DNA of 64,000 nucleotides from Clusia tigrina (taxonomy: Eukaryota > Arthropoda > Insecta > Diptera > Clusiidae): contig OV050033.1 in the NCBI GenBank assembly GCA_920105625.2, forward strand, positions 7,978,001 through 8,042,000, given 5' to 3'. Below are positions 9,906 to 21,600 of this stretch, piece by piece. Position 1 is the first letter of the stretch. Each line of letters begins with the position of its first letter. Both the position numbers and the translations under genes were made by a program. Under the pieces are notes generated by a model. That model was not told the origin of the DNA. It did not search any database and worked only from the letters and a program-made list of their open reading frames with translations.

Positions 9906-11135
9906 TTCTTCAATAACATTTGGTAAAATCAGTGGATACTACTGTGACTTTATATAAACAATACTTTTTTTTTAAATAATAATTAAAGTACATTTTATTA
10001 AACAAATACTATGGTTCACTGCTTGCGTTCGTTTAGCGGCTTCCAGAAAGGCACATTTAGGCCATAATTGACCCTTTATGATAGACTATTGCATAATTAT
10101 ATTGAAATATCTGATCAACTTTTACAATGGATTATAATTTCAAATGTCGGATGTACATAAAGCGGCCCTTAGACGGTCAATCAATTCAATGGAAATTTCA
10201 TGTATGATTAGTGAAATATGTGTGTATGCGTCACATGGACTCTGATTGATGGAAAATTAATACTCGAATGAGAGAGGTTAAGACAGAAACAGAAAAAGCC
10301 CCGCTATTACTCATTTGGAATCGAACGCAGTACAATAAACACGATAGCGGACACGCGGAAACGAAAACATGGAAAAAAATTGATATTCGATATTTGCCAG
10401 ATGTCAGCTGCGGGCGCAAGTTTGTAGGTGAAAGCAAATTTTCTTGCAATTAATTGAAACACGTTTCCTTCCAAATTGTGTAAAGTTGCATACCAAATTT
10501 GAATTTCTTCAAATCTTTCTATGTATATTTAATAAACTCTTTCTGAATGAAACAATAATTATCGTGGTACTTGAATGCTTTTCTGCAGCCCAGGGTCGTC
10601 GATGCTAGTGTTGGCCCTTTCTTTTCTAAGTATAAGTTAATTTGTAATTATAAGTTAATTCAATATAAATAAATGAACACTTTTCCAAGAATTACAAATA
10701 ATTTGGAGAATTAATATTAAAACGAGTTTACATAAATTATGAATTAAAGCGAACGGGCTTATGGAAATCTATCGATAATTATTATAATCGATCACCAATA
10801 AACTATTGTGAACGAACTCTGTTATACCAAACATGACGAAGCAGGAGCCAGGGGGCACTTATAAGGTGAGCGCCACAGGCTGAGACCACAGAGACGTGAC
10901 ACTTGAATGTCTCTCGTTTTGTGCACACACATGCGCAAATCTGTAGTAGTGTGGCTGATTTTCTGCAGAATTCTGGTTAACCAATGATAAACAAACCTAT
11001 CCATATAGGCAACTAATAACAGGCAGTTTTTTTTAAACGTCAGAAACTTTGAAGTTTAAGTGTCGGTTCTCTGTGTTCTCTGGCCAGAAGTCGACAACGT
11101 TTTCATTAAATTAGATTGTCAGTTGAATTGTCAAT
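9906..11135. other. Intergenic DNA upstream of RpS11
   Basis: AT-rich DNA without a supported gene. It contains a partial MITE-like fragment near 10169-10250 (listed separately) and short repeats such as 'AAGTATAAGTTAATT' at 10627-10660. Confidence 0.5.
10169..10250 (+). mobile_element. Partial copy of the 'TTAGACGGTCAATCA' hairpin MITE
   Basis: 'TTAGACGGTCAATCA' and then 'TTTCATGTATGATTAGTGAAA' match the complete hairpin at 35811-35932; the right arm ('TGATTGATGG') is degraded. Confidence 0.45.
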
Positions 11136-12212
11136 TAGGTGAAAAAAGATGAACGCTAAAGAAAAGCCTAAAAAAATTAACGAACTCAAAAACGATCAAA
11201 AGCAATTTTCCCTTGCCTCCAACTAATAAGTGCGTCCTGAGAAGAAATTCTTCATGATTTCAATTCCTTCATACCTATATCTATACCCCTATCTGCCTCA
11301 GTCAACGTCGCAGTTGCTACCACTGTCGTCGGGGGGTCTGCTGCTATCTCTATGCCTATATCTGGAGTCTCTCTCGGGTTCTTCATGACTTTAATTTCTT
11401 GAATAACCGCTCTCGGATCACTGTTTGATTGAATTTCGACTTGACGTTGACAAACCGACAGAGCCGAGACGTCGAAATCCAAGAAGAGTGGACTGGGACA
11501 AGTTAGGAGTTCTTGTTGAAGAGAGGACTCCTAGGTTTCCTAAACTCACACCTATAGCGACATTCGAAGAGGCTATACAACGCAACGGATAACTAGTACT
11601 TTGATAGAATGCTATGAGGAAGTAAGTCCGTTAAGAATGAACGGTCAGGAAAAGGCAGTTCCATGCCGAACCTTTGTATCATTCCTCATCTTTGTACCAA
11701 TAATTGAAATATCTCCTTCTAATGGACACACAGAATTTATTGATTTTTATTGAATATATATGTATATATACATATACGATTAAAGACAGAAATTGTTACA
11801 ACATTGACTCTTATTATTTACGGATATAGAAACACACAAACACACACACTGAGGATACCACTTTCAGTTTTTAGTCTTCGAAATGGTTTTACAATATTAT
11901 AATATATTTCCTGTAATTTTTTTTATATATAATTTGGCTACACGCCCCGTTGACACAGAGAACATATTTCAGATAAAGAAACAGTTGCCCCCACTCATCT
12001 CCCGTTGGGGTGCACACGACTGCAACGCAACACAGCAAAAAAGATGGCGTTATGATGTTTATGATGTTGTTGTAGTTATGCTGTCAACACGAACATGGCG
12101 AGAGAACTCTCCCCACGGCGTCACCACGGCAACGACAACGACAACCAGCTTAGGGGTGCTTATGAATGCTTCCTTAACAAAATCGATAATGAGCTCTTCC
12201 ACTTCCACCACC
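11136..12212. other. Intergenic DNA, 3' side of the TMX2-like gene
   Basis: No gene is supported. A stretch at 11200-11480 contains 'CTAATAAGTGCGTCCT', similar to 'CTAATAAGTGCGCCCT' at about 43159, possibly an old dispersed repeat. Minus-strand AATAAA-type signals near 11730-11750 could end the TMX2-like transcript. Confidence 0.4.
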
Positions 12213-13031
12213 TTATTGGTTCCCATTTGCCTCATTGGCAAACGGTTCCGCAGTTTCCTCGTCCTCCTCTAGAGGATTCTCCATGCAGTCCTTGTAGAGA
12301 TCTTTCAAGCAAAACGATCCACACACATTGACGGCGGTGAAGTAATAATTCAAAACTTTCCCTTTAAAATCGAAGGAGGGTCTGCGCATTATCTCCTCGC
12401 CCTGCTGGAAGAGTATCACGGTGGGGAATTGTTGCAAGCTACTTGATGTGAGGCGATATTTTTTAGCTGCTTCCGGCACGATGCCGACGTCTATTTTGGC
12501 AAATTTCAAATTATCCAAACTGTATTCGGCCGACAATTGTGCAAAAATCGGGTCAAAATGCGCACATCGCATATTATTTGGGGTGTAGAAGCAAATCAAC
12601 CAAGAAATGCGCTTGTCTCCCGCCAGTTCCTCCTCAAATTCCTCGATGCTGCGGAAGTAAGTGATGTAGCCGGCGGTGTTAACCAACGGTACGGTCAGCA
12701 ACGAATGCGCCATCACGCACACCGACATGTATGTCAGGCCGTAGCCGTAGTCGGTGCACGACCAGAAGATGGTGTTGGCCAGCTGAATGTACTTGAAGCC
12801 GCCCGACAGGCAGCTGGTCAGCGTGAAATTGCCGGCCTTGCGCGAGTACACCATTACTATAATGATCCACACGATGAACCATTCCAATTCCCGGTAATGC
12901 ATTTGGCAGTCATAGAAGAGGTGCAAACACAGCGGCTTCAGCTTCTTAGCCACAACGTACGAGACGGACATCAGGATGTTCAGCCAGTAATAGGGCTGCA
13001 TCAGAGTACGCAGTTCTTTTAGTATTCCCAT
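12213..13031 (-). CDS. TMX2: Thioredoxin-related transmembrane protein 2 homologue
   Basis: An intronless ORF of 272 residues. TMX2 is an ER (mitochondria-associated) membrane protein of the PDI family. Hydrophobic segments lie at about residues 12-27, 51-63 and 84-116, followed by a thioredoxin-like domain at about 130-235. The usual CxxC site is replaced: human TMX2 has SNDC, and here residues 153-156 read NMRC, with one cysteine. The fold markers remain: 'LKFAKIDVG' (175-183), the cis-proline segment 'QFPTVILFQQGEE' (201-213) and 'MRRP'. The C-terminus is acidic and ends NGNQ, without an obvious dilysine ER-retrieval signal. The ATG at 13031 begins MGILKEL, as expected for the family start. 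The single remaining cysteine suggests a structural or non-classical redox role. Assignment to TMX2 is confident; the symbol follows the vertebrate gene. Confidence 0.93.
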   Translation of the reverse strand: MGILKELRTLMQPYYWLNILMSVSYVVAKKLKPLCLHLFYDCQMHYRELEWFIVWIIIVMVYSRKAGNFTLTSCLSGGFKYIQLANTIFWSCTDYGYGLTYMSVCVMAHSLLTVPLVNTAGYITYFRSIEEFEEELAGDKRISWLICFYTPNNMRCAHFDPIFAQLSAEYSLDNLKFAKIDVGIVPEAAKKYRLTSSSLQQFPTVILFQQGEEIMRRPSFDFKGKVLNYYFTAVNVCGSFCLKDLYKDCMENPLEEDEETAEPFANEANGNQ

Positions 13032-13569
13032 TTTTATTGGGAATTTTTACACTAGCGTTCCGGTTGTTCGACGGCGGCTTTTTACATTAAATATAATTGC
13101 AATTTCCACCAATTCCACAAGTTTGAAGTCACAACACGTCTGGCGAAAAAGTTGAATTTATCAATTCAGTCAAATCCTGTTTCCTCCCATTTCGCCAGTT
13201 TGCAGCTACACTGACAAAAATAGTGGCCCAACAGCAAACTGCAGATTGCGTGTGTTGTGTAAAGGAAGTCTAAGAAAGCCCAATTGATCTGTACTGGATA
13301 AACCCGCAATTAATAATAAATCAAGAATAAACACTTCCGTCGAGGAGATTTAAAAGGATATTTCAACTTGGTGACATCTTCTCCCGTAACGAAATCGTAT
13401 CTTAATACATTTTAAACGAGGTTCAAACATGATGAAATTTTCTCCAAGTTCCGGCATCGAATCGTATCCTAACACAGAAGCCTGTTAACAAAGGACCTCA
13501 TCACTGTATTTCGTTGATTACATTAGGTCTGGCTACGTTACGTCATGGCACGATTTCAGTAATTGACTC

Positions 13570-14502
13570 CTTTAGTTCCCAGTTCTGCAAGGTTCAGTTC
13601 TGAATAGTTCAGTTCTATATGGTGCAGTTCTGCATAGTTCAGTTCGGCATGGTTCAGTTCTACTTGCTTCAGTTCAATTTGGTTGTTATACATGCTTCAG
13701 TTCTACAAGGTTCAGGTCTACATAGTTCAGTTTTGCATGGTTCCGTTCTATATGATTCAGTTGTACCAGGTTCAATTTTGAAGATTCAGCTCTACAAGGC
13801 TCAGTTTTACATGGTTCAGTTCTGAATAGTTCAGTTCTAAATGGTTCAGTTCTGCAAGGTTCAGTTCTATATGTTTCAGCGCTACAAATTTCAGTTCTGA
13901 ATAGTTCAGTTCTACATGGTGCAGTTCTACAAGACTCAGTAATGCATGTTTCAGTTCTTCAACGTTCAGTTTTATATTGTTCAGTTCTATATGATTCAGT
14001 TGTGCAAGGTTCAGTTTTGCAGATTCAGTTCTACAAGGCTCAATTTTATATGGTTAAGTTTTGAATAGTTCAGTTCTGCAAGGTTTAGCTTTGCATGGTT
14101 CAGTTCTACATGGTTCAGTTCTGAATAGATCAGTTCTGCATAGTTCAATTCTACAAGGTTCAGTTCTACATTGTTCAGTTCTGATTGGTTCGGTTCTACA
14201 AGGTTCAGCTCTACGTGGTGCAGTTTTACAAGGTTCAGTTCTACATGGTTCAATTCTGAATAGTTCAGTTCTACATGGTTCAGTTCTTCAAGGTTCAGGT
14301 CTACAATGTTCACATCTACATAGTTCAGTGCTTCAATTCTACAAGGTAAGTAATACATAGTTCACTTATACAACGTTCAGTTCTACCTGGTTCAGTTCTA
14401 CAAGGAGCAGTTCTACATGGTTCAGTTATAGAGTCTTCAGTTTTACATGGTGAACTTTTACAAGGTTTAGTTCTAATTGGTTCAGTTCTACATGGTTCAA
14501 TA
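13570..14502. repeat. 15-bp minisatellite 'GTTCAGTTCTACATG'
   Basis: About 60 units of 15 bases (GTTCAGTTCTACATG and variants with GAATA, GCAAG or ATATG) run head to tail. Because the unit is a multiple of three, some frames stay open and read as pentapeptide repeats on both strands ('HVELN', 'GSVLH'). These are artefacts. Confidence 0.95.
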
Positions 14503-14514
14503 ATTCATAGAAAT

Positions 14515-17500
14515 TGTCTTCTGTACTCTCTTTGTATTATTCTCGGCTGTGTTCGCTTAATCCTCTCACCCAAGAACTTGAAACTAAACAGTTTAAAATG
14601 GCGTACAAGAATATGACTTACAACATTCGTGCGCAGAAAGCCCAAATTCGAGCTTGTAATGGCCTCATTCACTTTCTTTCATTTAATATGGAAGCCATTA
14701 AGAAAAAACGTTCACATCCCCGCACGCAGTTGCTTGAAAACTGCCACGAACTGGGTCACAGCTACTTCTGTTGAGCTATGCCAGGTTTTTCATATTTCTA
14801 CTGCATTGGACGGTTTTCCGCAAGCTCAGCATTTGACTACGTAAACACATAAATTTTGAACTTTTTACGTGTACAACCCAACCACCCCATTCAGCGGGCA
14901 GAACCTCATACTCCCCTGACCAATGTCGAGTTGAGCGCAGGTGCGAACAAGATTTCCGATGTGAGTGCGAAAAAGCGCGCAATTCGAGTCATTCCACATA
15001 CTTGCGCCCGTCTCTCCTGCACAACGCCACTAAGGCCGGGTGGATGAAGCGCACCAACCACGTCCACTTGGAGCGACAATGCTGCCAAATCAAATAAAAC
15101 AGATTTGATTTTCATTTTATTAAAACAAATTTTATTTAATTCATTTCCGAATAAATCAATTCACAGTTTTCAGTTTAACGCATTCGTAGAGTTTTTCTTC
15201 TTTAATCGATATATTTTTATTCAACTAAAAACATTAACATTAGATTAATAATAACTAAACTAGTGATAAACGTACAAATTATATCGCATTTCAGGACTTA
15301 AATAACTTTCGTACATATTCCATCATTATTTTTAATATTATGAATAAAATTAATACAAAATTTGAAGAAAATAAAATTTAATGAAAATACATAATTTTTG
15401 TATATGCAAAACAAAAAGACAATGAAGAAGTGAGCAAGGAAGTCGATTTAATGGAAGTGTCAATTGCCGAAGAAGTTACTAATTTTGCTGACAATCTCTG
15501 AGGAACAACTGGAACTGAAACAGTCGACACCTTCCACAGTGCATAACAGATAAACGCGAATACAATAGGGAAATGACAGAAGCAAAACAAGTGGATAAAG
15601 CGGGAGTGTTTTATGGACGTTAGAAAATGAAATATTATAATAAAAGAAAAAAATACAATTAAATTTTAAAATTTTAAATATGACACCTCAAAAATACGCT
15701 TATTCCATTACTGACTTTCACGTGACGCTCTCACGCATTGCCACTAGCAAATATAAAATCATTATTTACAATGGTGTATACACAATTTAAATTTACGCAG
15801 TTCATAAATATAAAATTGAATTTCTCAAATTCAATGTTTTTTCAATTTTGGCAGAAATTAATATAAAGCAATTATTTTCTTTTTTTAATTTGGGGAAACA
15901 CGTTACAACTCTAATAGCAGCCTTTTCATAAATATTGTTAAAACATTTTTCATTTTATCATGCATATTTGCGAACTATATATAAGTAAACAAACAAATTT
16001 TGTAAATAATATTTGAATTAATTTTAATAGATTATTTTTATATAAATATAATAATTTTTTCATATCCAATATAAACAAAATTAAACATTTTTCTCCATTC
16101 AAATATGTATAAACACACACACACCTGGTCAAAGCGTCACAAAGCGATATTCATATATAGATACATTAAATAATTTATCGTATATATATTAAAAATAAAA
16201 GAAATTGTTTCAAAAAGATATTTTGGTATACTCGTCTACGAACTTTCGTAACAATTGTGCAAAGGAAGATTTTGCAGTACAAGCATTTTGCTTCTCTGTT
16301 CAAAACAGTTCACAATAACTATAAAATGCAAGCCAAGGGGAACATTTGCTATTCACAATTATGTTCTGCTTAAGACACCAGGGCAGGGTTTTAATGCCTT
16401 CTATTGTATGTTACGTAAAAAAAACTATTGTGAAAATAGTTGAAGTAACTAATACAACTACTAAAGGCAAAAAATGATATGTTCCAATGGAGATCTACCC
16501 ATACAAATGTAGTAAACACTGAATGAAGCGTGGCGACCAATAGATGGAATAAAAGGTGCACTGTTTCTTGAAGTTGACACTGACTCAGGCCAAAGAGAGC
16601 CGTGACAATTAATAGAAGCATCCTTTTTAATACACATAAATAATGCATATCTTTGAAACGAACATGTGGACATAAAGAAAAATGTCTCTAAGAGGGAAAT
16701 GAAGAAAACTGCTTCGAAGTGGAAATGAAGAAAACTGCTTCTAAATGAAAACAGTGTTTACCTCTAGAGAAGAAGCAATTTTCTTTTTTCTGACAAATGG
16801 CGCTAAGCTACGTACAGGAAAAATCACTTGCTGTCATAAATTTTAGTATCGTGCGTGCATAGATTGTAGTGGGATGTACGCGTAGATACTTGTAGCATAG
16901 TAACCATGTCGCTGGTCGCATTGCAAGCATGTCGCTTGTCGCATTACACTGACCATTCATTGTCTTATTGTGAATAGAAAATGCTTCACTATGGCAGTGC
17001 ATATTTAAAAAAAAGTAAAACATGCCAAATCAAAAGAGTCGGTTCTTAAATTCAACTATTCAAATACAAATTGTTAATAAGAATATCTTCGCTGGTGCTG
17101 ATATCTCTAAATCGATAATAAAACTTAGAATAGTATGAGAATATTACAAAACTTTCTATAAAATAGTATGCAGGCCTTGTACATAAGCCTTTATTTTGCC
17201 GTATAAAGTGCAATATAATTGTTAAAAAAATTCAAATATTATGCAAACAAATTAAATATCAGTATATATAACTTATTTCGTATAAACCAGCACAATTTTT
17301 AATATTTTCGATAAATAATATAACAATTCTACAGGTCTTTTTTGTGACCACCATAGTCGGAGAGGCCGAATATCAATATTAAAATAATTTTTAAATATAT
17401 ATTCTCAAATGGGAGTATTTCTATACGAATCTGTTGTATATTAGAATTTAATAAGTACCAAACCAATGTGTTTAAAACAAAAGATATATTTCCAACGAAT

Positions 17501-18660
17501 AAAAACCGTCTCAAATAACTTGGCATGTTTTCAAAATGAATTTTTTTTATACATTCAAATAATTCACATTAAAAATTAATATATTAATAATAAAACAAAA
17601 AAAATACTAAACTTAAATCATAAAGAGAAATTTGGAAAATTTGTGTAAACTTGCATTTTGTTCCATAGTTTAAAACTAAGCGTAAACTTAAGAGCACAAA
17701 AAACTTAAAACTACATAAATAATTAATTTCTTACAATGTAGTAATAGTTATAAGAATAGTACACGTTTCAATATTATATATAATTTTCATGTTGTTTTAG
17801 TTAATTTTTCACGTTTCTTTTTATTTGTTTGTATAAGGACAATGTTGGTATTTAAATTAGATCTATAGTATTATTCTATAGATCTAAATAAGATCACATA
17901 TGAAACTAATATGAGCGCTGAACATTTTTCGCAAAAAATGTGTTCTTGTTGTTGTTTTTACTTGATTTTATTGTTGTTGTTGATTGAATCATTTCGTTTT
18001 ATATAAGTTTTATGATGTTACAATGTTTGTTTCTCCATGAGGATGTTGTCTATGAGGAGTGTGTATTTTGTATGTGTGCATGTGTGTATATATATGGGTA
18101 TGTGTATATATGAATGTGTAAATTTCAATAATTGTATTCATTATTTAGTTGAAAAAAATATGATTTGCTGTAATTTCATTAAGATTAAGTTTAACTTTGG
18201 AGACTTTCTTTCTTATGTATATATCTAGTATATAGTGCGTTTTTTTATAATATATTTGTTTCAAATTTTATTTTGCGCTTGAATTTTGTTATTTTCAACT
18301 ATTTACGCTATAATATTTAATGAAATTTTCAATTCGTTGGTTTGTTTGTATTCATCAGTTTTAATATATTCATCTATATATATATACGTTAATATGCACG
18401 TTGGTGTGTAAATAATGGCAAAAGCGCTTTAGTACTTGATTCTCTTTGAAACTTGACACACTACGGTTTAGATTTACGTAAATTAATTTATTAACGTTAA
18501 CTGTTTGCGTATTAAAGTGCACGTTAAAAAATTGCATAGCAACTTTACTCTTAAAACGAAATTTCAATACATTTGCGCTTTTTTCTTGTTGTTGTCTAAA
18601 ACTATGCAAGGTTAGTGATTAAGAATATTATGTTAACTCCTCGCATTGTACGCTAGGCAA
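14515..18660. other. AT-rich intergenic DNA
   Basis: About 4 kb, very AT-rich, between the minisatellite and the 3' end of Rim2. I see no conserved coding sequence. It includes a perfect 12-bp inverted repeat at 17857-17887. The right end (about 18270-18670) is probably 3' UTR of Rim2, with candidate minus-strand AATAAA near 18268. Confidence 0.5.
17857..17887. repeat. Perfect inverted repeat 12-7-12
   Basis: 'TTAGATCTATAG' at 17857-17868 and its reverse complement at 17876-17887 flank a 7-base loop. It may be a hairpin in the Rim2 3' flank or chance in AT-rich DNA. Confidence 0.5.
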
Positions 18661-18672
18661 AGGAAAAACAAT

Positions 18673-21600
18673 CTAAAAATCATAAAATTCATTGTTTTTA
18701 TTATTGAAACGTCTCGTTAACACGTACACAACGGCCTCGTAGGTGGCCATCATGATGGCGGTGTTTGGTATTTGTCGCACCAGTTGTGTTGCCAAGCCTC
18801 TGTAAACAAAATTTTCCAATTATTAATATTAAATGCACAAATTTTGGTTGTTTTCACAAACAGACTGTAAAAATACTATAGAATTATATTTAAAAAAATA
18901 TATATAATTTTTATTATATTGGGAAAAAATAATATAATATAGTTGTGATTAGAATATAATAGATATCAATAAATTCACTAATCCTCAACCACCATACCAT
19001 GATTGAGTTTAGTAACAATTTACTGTTTCTTAACATACCAGAATTGATATCAGTAATAGCAGAAACATATATTATAATATTTGTTTCTGGTAATAGTCTG
19101 CTGTTAACGCAACAGCCACTGAAATTCTGAATTTATATCAGTAGCTATCTGCTGTTACTTAACAGCGAAGTAACAGCAACTCATGAAGAAATTGGAATGT
19201 TGTCTAATAACTTTCACAATTTTAAAGGAAAAATATTCTAACTTCTGAATTGCTATCAATAACAATCTACTGTAACAGCGAAGTAACAGAACCTCAAAAT
19301 TCGGATATAAATTTTTCATATTATGGGCAAATTAACAGTGAGAGAGCCATGTTACATTAACTTTGCTGCATTCTTGCAGCCCATGTGAGTAAATTAAACA
19401 AGGAGGAAACGAGCTATAGAAAGTGCGTCTAAATTGAAAATTGCTTGAAAACCAACAAGATTAAAAATTAGCCATACAAATTTCCGTGAGATTTTTTTAT
19501 TCTTCAGTGCTCTTTTTTGAAACAGTGCTGCCAAATATACCACTTACTCGTTTGTGTTTTATTCGCACAACTCGATACGAGCTCGAATACGCCTATTCTT
19601 ACTGGTAGGTAGTAAACTGTTATACAAATGTTAATTGTTTTCATTTACATTAAATGCATAACATTTTGTAGCAAACCTTTGACAACAGGAAATTATGAAT
19701 ATGGACTAATCATATGTGCCTGCAGAAATCACACACATACAACAATTCAATATTCATTATAGCCAATTAGAGAGAACACTAGTTGGTTGGCATTTAAAAT
19801 TCATAATAAATAAGAACATACAATATATTTCTATATATATCCATTAAAGGTGGTACTTATATGGATTTTTTGGCCGAGCATTGTAAATCGCTATAATGTG
19901 AAATTAACAAATCTCAATTTTTATACATTTTTATTTATATTCTTTTATTTAATAAAAATGAAAGACCTGAGTCCTTCCGCTTGAGTGTGAATTTTGTACT
20001 TAAAGACATAAATTAATTAATTGTGTAAATTAATAAATGAATCAATTACTGTATAATAAATATTAAAATTGCATGCATTTTTTGCTCAACCTGAGTTGTT
20101 TACTTTCTTACTTGCAGCTTTGCTTATCGTTAGAATTAAGTACCAGAAGACACTCATATATATAAACGCAATATTCTTTCTCTAATTGGCAGTATCACAA
20201 CGAACGAATCATGTACATGTATATACAGTACATATGTATACATTATATCATTATATCGTATCTTCGCATGTGGCATGTGAACAAATGCATGTGTGTGAAT
20301 TCATAGATTTCTGAGCAGTTTTCAAACTACGTCAATTGCATATCTTCTTCGCGTCTTTAATAAAAAATTAACAAAATTAATCAGCAAGAAAAATTATTTT
20401 AAGACGAAAAAAAACATAATTATAATACACTTTATTTAATGGGCATGCATGAAGGTGTTTTTTTCAATGCGGTGGGGGGATTCACTAATCTCCGAAAAGC
20501 GAGGCATATTTTTCAACTGTGTTTATAAACATTTGTTTCGTAATTAATATTTTTATTAAATTGCAAATTTGTAGGTTTGAACTGGTGTAAAAAATCCCAG
20601 AAATTTCCAGATAAGGAGGAGCTGGAAGGTGGCGCAAGGGCGCTTGAAGAAATGTCACTGATAAGTACGTTGACTCAGGGGGAACACTCCCAGAAGACAA
20701 GGAGATATATAGACAAATACGTGCGTTATCAAACTGGGTACTTTTTATGTGAGGTTTCACTGTCAACGCATGTGATACCAGATGAATCATATAATAAGGA
20801 AGTGTCATCGGGCCAGACTGGTTGTGGATTTCAAGCAGGCCTGAGTACATGTGTTTAAAAAGCTGGGAATAGCTGCCTGTGTGGAAGAAGCTGTGAGTAG
20901 ATTGGAAAATTCACTTGATTTGCTAATAATAATGCTAAAAGCCTACCCAAGGCTAAAACGAGACTGATTTTTTTCGTATCCTGGCCAGGTTGATTATGGA
21001 TTTCAAGCAGGACAGCTGCATGTGTGGAAGAAGTTGGGAAAATTCACCTGACTAAAGCAAAAATAGGCTGATTTCTTCTTCTTATATCCTTAGGTGATGC
21101 AATGTTTCCTTTATAAGTAGTGACTTCTCTATAACCGCAAATACCTTAAACAGAGCTGTGTTGATCAGCGCAAATAAAGACAGAATGTGGGAAGTGAATC
21201 AGGGCCTAATTGCAGTTCATAAAGTTCACAATATAATATTTAAAATAAATATTTGATATATAGTTCTTCTGTCCTTACGAAAGGGCAACTCGGACCAAAA
21301 AAAAAAGAAGAAAGTCCTCAGTGAGCAACTTTAGTTAAATGAATGAATCAAAGCTGAAAGCTTGAGATGGGCGGGTCGCGTACTTAGCAGGAATCCACAC
21401 ACGCCACCAAAGAGAATTGATGGACTTCTATTTCATTTGGGAGACGCTTAAAGGACATAATATTTATGTAGAATCATGAATATAGAACATAATCCCCCTG
21501 CCAATATTGCTAATTTCTGAGGCCATTCTAATTCAAGTTAAATAAAATCTCCGTTAAATAAATACTTAAATCTCAGGTAATTAAGTAGCAAAATATCGTA

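Noticed and set aside
12537..13022. 161-codon plus-strand ORF
   Set aside because: Antisense shadow of the TMX2-like gene.
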